Shown: in pieces, positions 17,486 to 24,552 of the stretch | How positions within the stretch are numbered: position 1 is the first letter of the stretch | Layout of the letters: each line of letters opens with the position of its first letter | Origin: a bacterium | Lineage (GTDB): Bacteria; SM23-31; JAUVVT01 | Direction: 5' to 3' | NCBI GenBank assembly: GCA_030616165.1 | Contig: JAUWXV010000010.1 | Span: 1 to 33,256 of the forward strand | DNA length: 33,256 bases | Program-made: the position numbers and the translations under genes | Notes under the pieces: generated by a model | The model's database searches: none | Told to the model about the DNA's origin: nothing | The model's input: only the letters and a program-made list of their open reading frames with translations

Positions 17486-17880
17486 TTTTGTTTATAAATC
17501 TTATTCTTGTCAAATATTTTTTCTCTGATAATTTCGATTTCTCCTTTATCATTAATCTTCCTGAAAAAACAGGAGAAATAGCCTTCGTGACAGGCGCCGC
17601 CGTGTTGTTTTATTTTTAAAAGAATAGTATCTGCATCACAATCGATTAACAATTGTTTAACTTCTTGAAAATTTCCAGAATTTTCTCCCTTAGTCCAGAG
17701 CTTTTGACGTGAACGGCTGTAATAACACGCTTTTTTTCCTTTCAAAGTTTTAATGAGACTTTCTTCGTTCATATAAGCAACCATAACCACTTCCCCGCTG
17801 TCGATATCCTGTGCTACCGCTGGAATAAGTCCGTCTTTATTGAATTTCAATTGTTTTATTATTTCGATAAAATCTGTCAT
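17461..17880 (-). CDS. hisI: Phosphoribosyl-AMP cyclohydrolase (HisI domain only)
   Basis: HisI opens the adenine ring of PR-AMP in histidine synthesis. AVAQDIDSGEVVMVAYMN, KACYYSRSRQKLWTKGENSGN and the zinc-site cysteines CDAD (81), GGACH (97) and SCF (104) are all present. The pyrophosphohydrolase (HisE) half found in many HisIE fusions is missing. Residues from about 132 (NLLSLKRK) plus the TAG are read from a palindromic hairpin, so the natural end was earlier. GAGGAG lies 10 nt before the ATG, overlapping the end of the hisF-like vestige. Confidence 0.94.
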   Translation of the reverse strand: MTDFIEIIKQLKFNKDGLIPAVAQDIDSGEVVMVAYMNEESLIKTLKGKKACYYSRSRQKLWTKGENSGNFQEVKQLLIDCDADTILLKIKQHGGACHEGYFSCFFRKINDKGEIEIIREKIFDKNKIYKQNLLSLKRK

Positions 17881-17894
17881 ATTAATTTATCTCC

Positions 17895-17957
17895 TCACAA
17901 CGATACCTTTCTATCTTTATCTACATTCAAAAAAGGAATTACTTTTTTTGCGTGCAT
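17895..17957 (-). pseudogene. hisF: Vestige of hisF (N-terminal ~17 codons)
   Basis: Between hisA and hisI a short frame reads MHAKKVIPFLNVDKDRKVSL then TGA. It resembles the conserved HisF opening (M-x-A-K-R-I-I-P-C-L-D-V-K-x-G-R-V-V). The catalytic Asp of CLDV is Asn here, and nothing of the remaining ~235 residues follows. The position matches the usual hisA-hisF-hisI order, which supports a deleted hisF. The match is short, so chance or a small unrelated ORF cannot be excluded. Confidence 0.5.
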
Positions 17958-18030
17958 TACATTTATATTACCTTTTTTAATCAATTTATCAATAATAGAT
18001 TCTTTAGAGCATTTAAGATTTCATTAAATT

Positions 18031-18753
18031 TTAAAGTAAAGAGATTGCTTCCTTCAATGAAAACTTCTTTTCATAAAGTGCTTTGCCAACAATAACACCC
18101 TCCAGTCCCGGTTCATTAAGAGATTTTAAATTTTTAATGTCTTCAATAGACGATACTCCACCTGACGCTATTATTTTTAAATTTGTGGATTCGATAATTT
18201 TATTAACTTCTTCAATATTAGGTCCTGTTAACATACCGTCTCTTTTGATATCTGTGTAAATTATCGTCATTATACCCATCTTTTCCATTTCGACTGCCAG
18301 TTCAATTGCCTTAATTTTCGTGGTCTCTTTCCATCCCCTTATTGCTGTATAACCATTTCTCGCATCGATTCCTGCGATTATCTTTTTACTCCCAAATCTT
18401 TTTAATGCCTCTTCGACAAACTTTCTGTTCTCAACAACAGATGTTCCAACTATTACCCTTTCCACACCAGCAGATAAAGCCCACTCAATATCATTCATAG
18501 TTCTTAATCCACCACCGAGTTCAACAGGAATTTTCAATGTTTTTACAATATCCTCTATTATGTTTATGTTTTGGTTAGAACCATCGATTGTTCTGTCAAG
18601 GTCAACCAGATGAAGCAGTTCAGCACCCTCATTTTCCCACTTCAGCGCCATTTCTAAAGGATTATCGCTGTATTCTTTTATATCCCCTTTTTCCCCCTGC
18701 CTGAGCCTCACACATTTGCCTGAACTTATATCAACTGCCGGTATAATTATCAT
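18031..18753 (-). CDS. hisA: ProFAR isomerase
   Basis: HisA performs the Amadori isomerisation of ProFAR to PRFAR. The half-barrel repeats show: IPAVDISSGKCVRLRQGE with the first catalytic Asp, LVDLD, ELGGGLRT, VIVGTSVV, AGIDARNG, YTDIKRDGMLTGPN with the second catalytic Asp and ASGGVSS, ending GVIVGKALYE. Length 240. HisH and HisF, which use its product, are not encoded here. A bifunctional PriA role seems unnecessary because trpF is present. Confidence 0.95.
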   Translation of the reverse strand: MIIIPAVDISSGKCVRLRQGEKGDIKEYSDNPLEMALKWENEGAELLHLVDLDRTIDGSNQNINIIEDIVKTLKIPVELGGGLRTMNDIEWALSAGVERVIVGTSVVENRKFVEEALKRFGSKKIIAGIDARNGYTAIRGWKETTKIKAIELAVEMEKMGIMTIIYTDIKRDGMLTGPNIEEVNKIIESTNLKIIASGGVSSIEDIKNLKSLNEPGLEGVIVGKALYEKKFSLKEAISLL

Positions 18754-18766
18754 AATATAATTTTCT

Positions 18767-18792
18767 CTTACTTCTTTTAAAAAAGAAAGTGG
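18767..18792. repeat. Short palindromic hairpin, hisB-hisA gap
   Basis: CTTACTTCTTTTAAAAAAGA with AAGTGG is a degraded solo hairpin of the same family, about 30 nt beyond the hisB stop. hisH often lies between hisB and hisA; only this hairpin is here. Confidence 0.55.
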
Positions 18793-18819
18793 ACTTTTAA
18801 AAAAAAAATTAAATTGTAA

Positions 18820-19404
18820 TTACAACATTCCCTTTGTTGAAGCGATACCTCTTATTCTTTCATTATAAGATACAGCTTCCCTTAAAGCAACAGCAAATGC
18901 TTTGAAAACAGCCTCAATCTGATGATGAGTATCATCTCCATACAAGACCTCGATATGAATATTCATCTTAGCGTTTTCCGCAACAGCCTTGAAAAACTCC
19001 TTAATTAGCATAGTATCAATTCCACCTACATTCTCTTTGAGATAAAATTTATACACCAAACGCCCTCTCCCAGATAAATCGACCACTGCTCTCGCCAAAG
19101 ATTCATCCATCGGAATATATGCAACTCCGAATCTATTAATACCTCTTTTATCTCCTAAAGCCTTATTTATAGCCTGACCAATAGTAATCCCCACATCCTC
19201 TATCGTATGATGAAAATCGACATTTATATCACCTGCGGCTTTCATTTCAATGTCTATAAGGCTGTGCTTTGAAAAAAGTTCAAGCATATGGTCAAAAAAT
19301 CCGATACCGCTGTCGATTCTGCTCTCACCTTCACCATCAATATTAACCAAAACCTTTATCTCGGTCTCCTTTGTTTTCCTTTCTACTTCTCCTTTTCTTT
19401 CCAT
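18820..19404 (-). CDS. hisB: Imidazoleglycerol-phosphate dehydratase
   Basis: HisB dehydrates imidazoleglycerol phosphate. The duplicated metal-binding motifs are clear: GFFDHMLELFSKHS, DFHHTIEDVGI, GVAYIPMDESLARAVVDLSGR and the second-half HHQIEAVFKAFAVAL. Length 194, dehydratase only, so histidinol phosphatase must be a separate enzyme encoded elsewhere. The N-terminal ~15 residues are Lys/Glu rich. Confidence 0.95.
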   Translation of the reverse strand: MERKGEVERKTKETEIKVLVNIDGEGESRIDSGIGFFDHMLELFSKHSLIDIEMKAAGDINVDFHHTIEDVGITIGQAINKALGDKRGINRFGVAYIPMDESLARAVVDLSGRGRLVYKFYLKENVGGIDTMLIKEFFKAVAENAKMNIHIEVLYGDDTHHQIEAVFKAFAVALREAVSYNERIRGIASTKGML

Positions 19405-19426
19405 ATTTTTTCTTTAAATTTATTTC

Positions 19427-19503
19427 ATTCCAAATCTTTGCAGAGCAAAGATTTGGAATAAGTTAAAAGTTTCTTTGCTTACTTTCTTTTCAAAGAAAGT
19501 AAG
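19427..19503. repeat. Nested palindromic element (half), hisC-hisB gap
   Basis: A central hairpin with 15-bp perfect arms and a 3-nt loop (19427-19459, core CCAAATCTTTGC/GCAAAGATTTGG), then AAGTTAAAAGTTTCTTTG and CTTACTTTC...GAAAGTAAG (19478-19503), which directly abuts the hisC TAA (19504-19506). The centre differs from the CCCGA-type centres of other copies, while the outer parts match. Confidence 0.78.
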
Positions 19504-20604
19504 TTATCCTTCCATAATCTCCTTCAATTTCTCAAGAAAAATATTATTTTCCTCTTTTTTTCCCGCTGTAACCCTGAATGCTCTGGAGAGCATTGGATAT
19601 GATGTTACATCCCTTATTAGTATTCCGTTTTCATAAAGTTTACTGTAAACCTCATTCGGTTCCTTTTCAAGACATTCAAATAATACAAAATTAGCCTGAG
19701 ATGGATAGGGTTTAATTCCCTTAATTTTTTTCAATTCTTTGAAGATATATTCTCTCTGTTCAATTATATATTCTACCCTCTCATTAATTAAATTTTTTGC
19801 TTCGATTAATTTTACAGCCGCAGTTCTTGAGAAAATCCCAATATTATACGGAAGTATAGTCTTTCTAATCTGACCGGTTAGTTCGGGATTTGTGATTAAA
19901 TATCCAATTCTCAGCCCGGCAGCACAAAGCGCCTTTGAAAAAGTTCTCAAAATAATAAGGTTTGGGAATCTTTCAATCAGACCAATTGCCCCATCTGGAT
20001 TATCAGAGAATTGGATATACGCCTCATCAAGTGCCAAAATCCCATCACCAAACTTCAGTATCTCTTCGATATCATTATTATTCAACACACACCCGGTCGG
20101 ATTATTTGGCGAAGGTATAATTGTAAGCTTAGGATTATAATTCTTTCGAGCCGTGACAATTCCGTCAACATCAAATCTAAAATCCTCTGTGAGATTTACT
20201 GTTATCAATTCACCTTCGACTATCTTCCCAAGCAGAGGATAAACTGTAAAAGTAGGTGATGGGATGAGAATCTTATCACCATCGGAAATAGCAGCAAGTA
20301 CGAGCGAAAGAATCATTTCGTTTGAACCATTACCAACGAGAATTCCATCAGGGCTAAAGTTTGCATACTCACCTAACCTCAATCTCAATTCGGCCGGGTC
20401 ACATTCTGGATACCTCCCCCAATCTATTTTTCTAACCGCATCAAATATTTCATCTTTTACCTCATCAGGAATTGGAAAAGGATTCTCATTTTGATTTAAC
20501 TTAATTTCTGCCTCGGACGGTGGATTTTTATATCCCTTTATCTCACGAACACTCCTTTTTATGTTCTCAATTCCAGTTTTCATTTTTAATACAGAAATCT
20601 CCAT
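19504..20604 (-). CDS. hisC: Histidinol-phosphate aminotransferase
   Basis: HisC transfers the amino group from glutamate to imidazole-acetol phosphate. It is a fold-type I PLP enzyme: KLNQNENPFP (36-44), GNGSNEMI (91-98), SPNNPTG (165-171), LALDEAYIQF and the PLP lysine in TFSKALCAAGLRIGY (K224), then RVTAG near the C-terminus. Length 366. The second Met (codon 8) is an alternative start; neither has a strong ribosome-binding site. It lies 14 nt after hisD. Such enzymes can also use aromatic keto acids, which would suit an operon without another aromatic aminotransferase. Confidence 0.95.
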   Translation of the reverse strand: MEISVLKMKTGIENIKRSVREIKGYKNPPSEAEIKLNQNENPFPIPDEVKDEIFDAVRKIDWGRYPECDPAELRLRLGEYANFSPDGILVGNGSNEMILSLVLAAISDGDKILIPSPTFTVYPLLGKIVEGELITVNLTEDFRFDVDGIVTARKNYNPKLTIIPSPNNPTGCVLNNNDIEEILKFGDGILALDEAYIQFSDNPDGAIGLIERFPNLIILRTFSKALCAAGLRIGYLITNPELTGQIRKTILPYNIGIFSRTAAVKLIEAKNLINERVEYIIEQREYIFKELKKIKGIKPYPSQANFVLFECLEKEPNEVYSKLYENGILIRDVTSYPMLSRAFRVTAGKKEENNIFLEKLKEIMEG

Positions 20605-20618
20605 AGTTTTAAAATAAA

Positions 20619-21908
20619 CTAACCTTTTATTCTAATATTAACAGAATTAGCGTGAGCATCAAGCCCTTCTAATAATGCAAACCTTGAGATACTCTTTGAG
20701 ACTTTTTTCAGTCTTTTTCTTGAATAATAAACGATGCTTGATTCTTTCAGGAAATCGTTCACGCTGAGTGGTGATGAAAACCTTGCACTTCCTCCTGTAG
20801 GGAGTGTATGATTTGGACCAGCATAATAATCACCAACTGCAACAGGGGAATATTTACCTAAAAATATTGCCCCAGCATTTTTTATATAACCTAAAATCTT
20901 GTTAGGATTCTTAATCGACACCTGAAGGTGCTCCGGGGCTATTCTGTTTATAAGGTCAGCACATACGTTCAGATTATCAGAAATTATAATTGCACCATTA
21001 TTTTTTAATGATTTTCTTATAATCTCTTTTCTTTTGAGAATCTTCATCTGAGTTTTTATTTTTTCATTTATCCGATATGCGACATTTTTAGAAATTGTTA
21101 AACAGATTGCCCTTGCGTTTTCGTCGTGTTCTGCCTGCGCGAGAAGTTCAGAGGCGATGTAGTCAGGATTTGAACCATCATCTGCAATCACGACAACTTC
21201 GCTCGGACCTGCAATTACATCTATATCAACATCTCCATATACAATCTTTTTTGCAAAAGAAACATATACATTACCGGGACCTATAATCTTATCAACTCTG
21301 GGAATAGTCTCCGTTCCATAGGCAAATGCAGCAATTGCCTGTGCTCCCCCCATCTTAAAAATTTCTCTGATATTTAATAAGTGACAGGCAGAAAGGATAT
21401 GTTTATTTATCTTTTTTTTAGTATCCGGGGGTGATGCTACATATATATTTTTAACCCCTGCAATCTTTGCCGGAATAACATTCATCAAAACAGATGATGG
21501 GTAAACCGCTTTCCCGCCAGGTATATATATACCTAAACTTTCAATCGGTCTTACAATTTTACCAAGTTTAACACCATTTCCATCTTCATAAATAAAACCC
21601 TTTGCCACTCCTCTTCTATGATACTTTGTTATATTTCTTCTCGCTTCTCTTAATATCTTTAAAAATTCCTTATCAACCTCTTTTACCGAATTATTTATCT
21701 CTTCTTCCGAAACCCTGAGTTCGTTTTTATTCAATACAGCATTATCAAATTTTTTTATGTATCCCAAAAGAGCCTTATCCCCTTTATTCCGCACATTTTC
21801 CACTATATTCTTAACGGTGTTCTCAATATTACTCATAAAGATATTATTATATTCAATGAATCTTTTAACCTTATCAAAATCTTTCTTGTATTCGAATATC
21901 TTAATCAT
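20619..21908 (-). CDS. hisD: Histidinol dehydrogenase
   Basis: HisD oxidises histidinol to histidine in two NAD+-dependent steps with zinc. Motifs: [85 protein letters not shown] with the catalytic Glu-His, [18 protein letters not shown] and [11 protein letters not shown]. Length 429. It starts 16 nt after hisG on the same transcript. Confidence 0.96.
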   Translation of the reverse strand: MIKIFEYKKDFDKVKRFIEYNNIFMSNIENTVKNIVENVRNKGDKALLGYIKKFDNAVLNKNELRVSEEEINNSVKEVDKEFLKILREARRNITKYHRRGVAKGFIYEDGNGVKLGKIVRPIESLGIYIPGGKAVYPSSVLMNVIPAKIAGVKNIYVASPPDTKKKINKHILSACHLLNIREIFKMGGAQAIAAFAYGTETIPRVDKIIGPGNVYVSFAKKIVYGDVDIDVIAGPSEVVVIADDGSNPDYIASELLAQAEHDENARAICLTISKNVAYRINEKIKTQMKILKRKEIIRKSLKNNGAIIISDNLNVCADLINRIAPEHLQVSIKNPNKILGYIKNAGAIFLGKYSPVAVGDYYAGPNHTLPTGGSARFSSPLSVNDFLKESSIVYYSRKRLKKVSKSISRFALLEGLDAHANSVNIRIKG

Positions 21909-21924
21909 AATAAGACTATTCCCA

Positions 21925-22797
21925 TTAATAAATGACCTTGTTTAAAGGATACTCGATGATATCTCTTGCACCTTTCTTTTTAACTTCAGGAATAATTTTC
22001 ATCACCTCTTTTTCATCTACAATAATTTCCACAGCTACCCACCCTTCATCATAAAGATAAGAAATAGTCGGATTTTTCATAGCGGGTAGTATTTCGATAA
22101 CCGACTTCAAATTTTCTTTACTTACATTCATTTTCAGCCCAACTTTCTTTTCAGCCAGAACTGCCCCTTCCACAAGAACAGCGATATTTTCAATTTTCTC
22201 CCTTTTCCATTTGTTCTGCCAGCTTTTTTTACTGGCTATAATCTTTGTTTCGGATTCGAGAACAGTATCAATAATTTTTAGTTTATTTGCTTTAAGAGAC
22301 CTTCCGGTTTCGGAAATCTCAACAATAGCGTCTGCAAGTTCGGGTGGTTTGACTTCTGTTGCCCCCCATGAAAACTCCACTAACGCTTTTACTCCTTTTT
22401 TCTCTAAATATTTCTTTGTAACGTTCACAACCTCTGTAGCAATTCTTTTCCCCTTAAGGTCACTTACGCTGTTAATTTTGGAATCTTCTGGAACTGCAAG
22501 AACCCACCTTACAGGTCTGAAACTCTGTTTCGAGTAAATAAGGTCTTTCACATCAACCACATCTGCACTGCTTTCCAGAATCCAATCTTTTCCCGTAATT
22601 CCCATATCAAAAATTCCACTTTCAACATATCTCGCAATCTCTTGAGCCCGAATTATCATCGCTTCAATCTCTTCATCATCTATAGATGGAAAATACGACC
22701 TCTCTATTACGGAAAATTTAAACCCTGCTTTATTCAAAATCTTTAATGTTGCCTCCTGAAGGCTCCCCTTTGGAAGGGCGATTTTTAACTTATTCAT
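21925..22797 (-). CDS. hisG: ATP phosphoribosyltransferase, long form
   Basis: HisG starts histidine synthesis from ATP and [20 protein letters not shown] opens the protein, followed by [13 protein letters not shown], the PRPP loop region [20 protein letters not shown] and a C-terminal regulatory domain (from about residue 210), so it is the long, histidine-inhibited type that needs no HisZ. The track ORF begins at 22851, but the family start and the sequence CAGGGTGAAAATATG support the ATG at 22795-22797 (290 aa). That start region is duplicated exactly in front of the GxxExxY gene. Confidence 0.95.
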   Translation of the reverse strand: MNKLKIALPKGSLQEATLKILNKAGFKFSVIERSYFPSIDDEEIEAMIIRAQEIARYVESGIFDMGITGKDWILESSADVVDVKDLIYSKQSFRPVRWVLAVPEDSKINSVSDLKGKRIATEVVNVTKKYLEKKGVKALVEFSWGATEVKPPELADAIVEISETGRSLKANKLKIIDTVLESETKIIASKKSWQNKWKREKIENIAVLVEGAVLAEKKVGLKMNVSKENLKSVIEILPAMKNPTISYLYDEGWVAVEIIVDEKEVMKIIPEVKKKGARDIIEYPLNKVIY

Positions 22798-22818
22798 ATT
22801 TTCACCCTGATAAAAAAA
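22793..22818. repeat. 26-bp direct repeat, left copy
   Basis: The + strand TTCATATTTTCACCCTGATA plus the A-run is identical to 23322-23347. On the - strand it carries the ribosome-binding site and ATG of hisG. The pair brackets the GxxExxY cassette and looks like a target-site duplication. Confidence 0.85.
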
Positions 22819-22834
22819 GGTATTTTTAAAATTT

Positions 22835-22853
22835 AACCACAGATAACACAAAG
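22835..22853. repeat. Terminal inverted repeat, left end of GxxExxY cassette
   Basis: AACCACAGATAACACAAAG matches the reverse complement of 23304-23322 at 16 of 19 positions. Confidence 0.7.
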
Positions 22854-22909
22854 AAAATATTTAATATCAATGAGTTAAGGGAAATACTATTCTCTCCTCT
22901 CTGTGTGCT

Positions 22910-23326
22910 CTAAATTATTAATCTCTTTATGCCTTTTTTCAATAAATCTACATTAAAATTAATTAATAACCCAATTCTTTTATTCGTTTCTCTCAAATAT
23001 GTTAATAATTGTGCTTCATATATTTTATTGACTGCTTCTACTGCTTTCAATTCTAAGATAACTTTATCTTCTATCATAAAATCTATTCTATGCTTACCTA
23101 AAACTTTGCCTTTATATTTAAGAGTAATCTCTTTTTGGCGTTCATATACAATATCTCTCATTTTGAATTCATGGGATAATGCTTCCTCATATACATTCTC
23201 TAATAATCCGGGACCTAATATTGAATGAACCTCAATCGCACAAGAAATTATCCTTCCTGTTATATCTTTTAAAGGAAATTCTTTTTGAGTACACAGAGTA
23301 TTACTCTGTGGTCTCTGTGGTTTCAT
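22910..23326 (-). CDS. GxxExxY-family protein (PDDEXK-like) in an inserted cassette
   Basis: The core reads GRIISCAIEVHSILGPGLLE followed by NVYEEAL, which contains the G-x-x-E-x-x-Y motif of the family, then RQKEITLKYKG, HRIDFMIEDKVILELKAVE (a PDDEXK-like D...E-x-K arrangement) and QLLTYLRE. The family's function is not established; a nuclease-like fold is inferred. The first ~20 residues (MKPQRPQSNTLC...) are encoded by CACAGAG repeat sequence. The ATG and ribosome-binding site are the duplicated hisG ones, and I see no start codon of its own. It would be transcribed from the his-trp-aro promoter behind the attenuator. Confidence 0.88.
   Translation of the reverse strand: MKPQRPQSNTLCTQKEFPLKDITGRIISCAIEVHSILGPGLLENVYEEALSHEFKMRDIVYERQKEITLKYKGKVLGKHRIDFMIEDKVILELKAVEAVNKIYEAQLLTYLRETNKRIGLLINFNVDLLKKGIKRLII
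23304..23322. repeat. Terminal inverted repeat, right end of GxxExxY cassette
   Basis: CTCTGTGGTCTCTGTGGTT is the inverted partner of 22835-22853 and is translated as the N-terminus of the GxxExxY protein. Confidence 0.7.
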
Positions 23327-23347
23327 ATTTTCACCCTGATAAAAAAA
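23322..23347. repeat. 26-bp direct repeat, right copy
   Basis: This is identical to 22793-22818. It supplies the ribosome-binding site and ATG now used by the GxxExxY gene and merges into the U-tract of the attenuator terminator. Confidence 0.85.
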
Positions 23348-23377
23348 AACCGCAAACCTATTTTCAGGTCTGCGGTT
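23341..23377 (-). terminator. Intrinsic terminator of the his-trp-aro attenuator
   Basis: On the - strand AACCGCAGACCT pairs with AGGTTTGCGGTT (12 bp, one G-U) around a GAAAAT loop, followed by a run of about nine U. It lies about 22 nt after the leader-peptide stop and just before the ribosome-binding site of the first structural gene, the standard attenuator position. Confidence 0.9.
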
Positions 23378-23432
23378 ATAACTGTTTTCAAATCAAATCT
23401 ATAAAAAAAGGCTCTTATTATTTGGCAGACCT
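23366..23432 (-). promoter_or_regulatory. Antiterminator pairing in the his-trp-aro leader
   Basis: AGGTCTGC (23425-23432, inside the leader ORF) is an exact 8-nt complement of GCAGACCT (23366-23373), which is the 5' arm of the terminator. The two pairings exclude each other. Upstream, TGGCA (23451-23455, Trp-His codons 16-17) can pair with TGCCA (23423-23427), which would tie up the antiterminator strand when no ribosome covers it. This is the 1:2, 2:3, 3:4 logic of classical attenuators. Confidence 0.75.
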
Positions 23433-23500
23433 CTACATTTATAGCGCCAATGCCAGCAATAATAATAATGATTTATTAAAGAAAAAAAATTCTTATACAT
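23399..23500 (-). CDS. Leader peptide rich in Phe, Tyr, Trp and His (attenuator sensor)
   Basis: A 33-codon ORF too short for the track starts with ATG at 23498-23500, five nt after AGGGA, and ends in TAG at 23399-23401. Residues 5-20 are FFSLINHYYYCWHWRY; of residues 2-20, eleven are F, Y, W or H. These are the products of the his-trp-aro genes downstream. By analogy with trp, his and phe leader peptides, a ribosome starved of charged tRNA would stall at codons 11-20, cover the TGGCA segment and let the antiterminator form. The peptide itself is probably not functional. Its coding status is inferred from the start, Shine-Dalgarno, composition and RNA structure together. Confidence 0.8.
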   Translation of the reverse strand: MYKNFFSLINHYYYCWHWRYKCRGLPNNKSLFL

Positions 23501-23525
23501 ATTAATCCCTTTTTATCAATGATAT

Positions 23526-23554
23526 ATAATAATAAAATTAATCATTATTGTCAA
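23526..23554 (-). promoter_or_regulatory. Promoter of the his-trp-aro operon
   Basis: On the - strand TTGACA (23549-23554), a 17-bp spacer and TATTAT (23526-23531) form a near-consensus sigma70-type promoter. The start point would be about 23519, giving a ~19-nt 5' UTR before the leader ATG. Confidence 0.85.
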
Positions 23555-23560
23555 GCATTT

Positions 23561-23603
23561 TTTTAAATCATTTTTAAATCATCATGTATGATATATATAC
23601 ATG
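23561..23603. promoter_or_regulatory. Tandem 11-bp repeat and 21-bp dyad upstream of the promoter
   Basis: TTTTAAATCAT occurs twice without a gap (23561-23571, 23572-23582), one helical turn apart, and abuts CATGTAT-N7-ATACATG (23583-23603). They begin 6 bp upstream of the -35 box. They could be an UP element plus an operator; function is not shown by sequence alone. Confidence 0.45.
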
Positions 23604-24115
23604 GTATTAACCACGAGAGTTAATAAAATTAATTAAATAACCAAAGTCAGTAGTGTCCGATTAATTTTAAATTTAGATTTTATATCATATTGAAATATAA
23701 TATTTTACCTATACTTTCTATTATAATTGATTTGAACTTAAATAATTAAAATATTGGACATGTCATTCCTGCGGAAGCAGGAATCCAGTATTTTTTAAAC
23801 TTGTTGTGATTATTGAAGTTATGGATTCCCGTTTTCACGGGAATGACATTGTGGTATTACATAATTTTTATTGCATTGTATTTTAACCGGACACCAGTGA
23901 ACCAAATTGCATCTCAACATTTCTCCCACCAGGCTCATTGTGAGGAATCTTCCCCCCCTCAACTGCGGGGGGGATGACGTGACAATCTTCCTCCCCCCTG
24001 TCATTGCGACCCCGAGAACTCGGGGCGAGTCCTCGGGACGACGTGGTTTCTTAATCCCGAGACCTCGGGGCAATCTCATTTTTTAGTTAGAATTATTTCG
24101 TGATATTGCCTATCG

Positions 24116-24151
24116 ATCGCTCTGGGTATCATTACCCAGGGCGTGAAATTC
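24116..24151. repeat. 36-bp dyad repeat, copy 1
   Basis: ATCGCTCTGGGTATCATTAC followed by CCAGGGCGTGAAATTC; the core CTGGGTATCATTACCCAG is a hairpin. It is identical to 24342-24377. Confidence 0.7.
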
Positions 24152-24341
24152 TGGGGACCTCTGCCCCAAAAAATTAAACACTATTAAAATCTGAACTTTT
24201 GTGAATTTTAATATGGTCATACATTCCTGTCTGACCTATCATTATCGTTTATCTTATTATATTTATATTACCTTAATCTGATAATAAACGGTAGAAACCA
24301 GTAGGACAGACATTCTTGTCTGTCCAAATATAAATCTATCT

Positions 24342-24377
24342 ATCGCTCTGGGTATCATTACCCAGGGCGTGAAATTC
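24342..24377. repeat. 36-bp dyad repeat, copy 2
   Basis: This is an exact second copy of 24116-24151 in the same orientation, 226 bp away. A palindromic CAGACATTCTTGTCTG repeat lies between them. Confidence 0.7.
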
Positions 24378-24552
24378 ATTTATCCTTTTATTTGTGCAAA
24401 TTGTAACAAAATAAGGACCAGGCAAGTGATAATCATAGTTTTTTAAACGCAAAAATCCTTGTGCCAGAAAGAACAATTATTAGGGTGAACAAGCCTACCC
24501 TTCGGGTTCACCCCTACGCAAATTTATATTTTTTTTCATAGAATTTTTTACA

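Larger units (their letters stand above)
23604..24550. other. Repeat-rich intergenic region upstream of the his-trp-aro promoter
   Basis: No gene is supported. Contents: GTGTCCGATTAATTTTAA (23653) facing AATATTGGACAT (about 23750-23761) as possible MITE ends, with a further TTAACCGGACAC at about 23884; GTCATTCCTGCGGAAGCAGG and GGATTCCCG...CGGGAATGACAT (23761-23849); CCGAGAACTCGGGG words to 24079; two copies of a 36-bp dyad; GGACAGACATTCTTGTCTGT (about 24304); and GGGTGAAC...GTTCACCC (about 24483-24514). Confidence 0.55.

Noticed and set aside
3531-19503. CRISPR array from the repeated hairpins
   Set aside because: The repeats are spread between genes over 16 kb, vary in length and have no regular spacers or cas genes.
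21925-22851. hisG start at 22851 as in the ORF track
   Set aside because: The extra N-terminal codons read the AACCACAGA repeat and the duplicated region. The family begins [11 protein letters not shown] with a Shine-Dalgarno directly upstream.
23411-23490. A Leu-rich reading (SLLLLLALAL) in another frame of the leader, which would suggest a leucine-type attenuator
   Set aside because: That frame has a TAA just upstream and no ATG or GTG start, while the aromatic/His frame has an ATG with a well-placed AGGGA and matches the products of the downstream genes.
23819-24079. 86-codon ORF on the - strand in the track
   Set aside because: It consists of CCCGAG/CTCGGG and GTCATTGCGA palindromic repeats and has no protein-family character.
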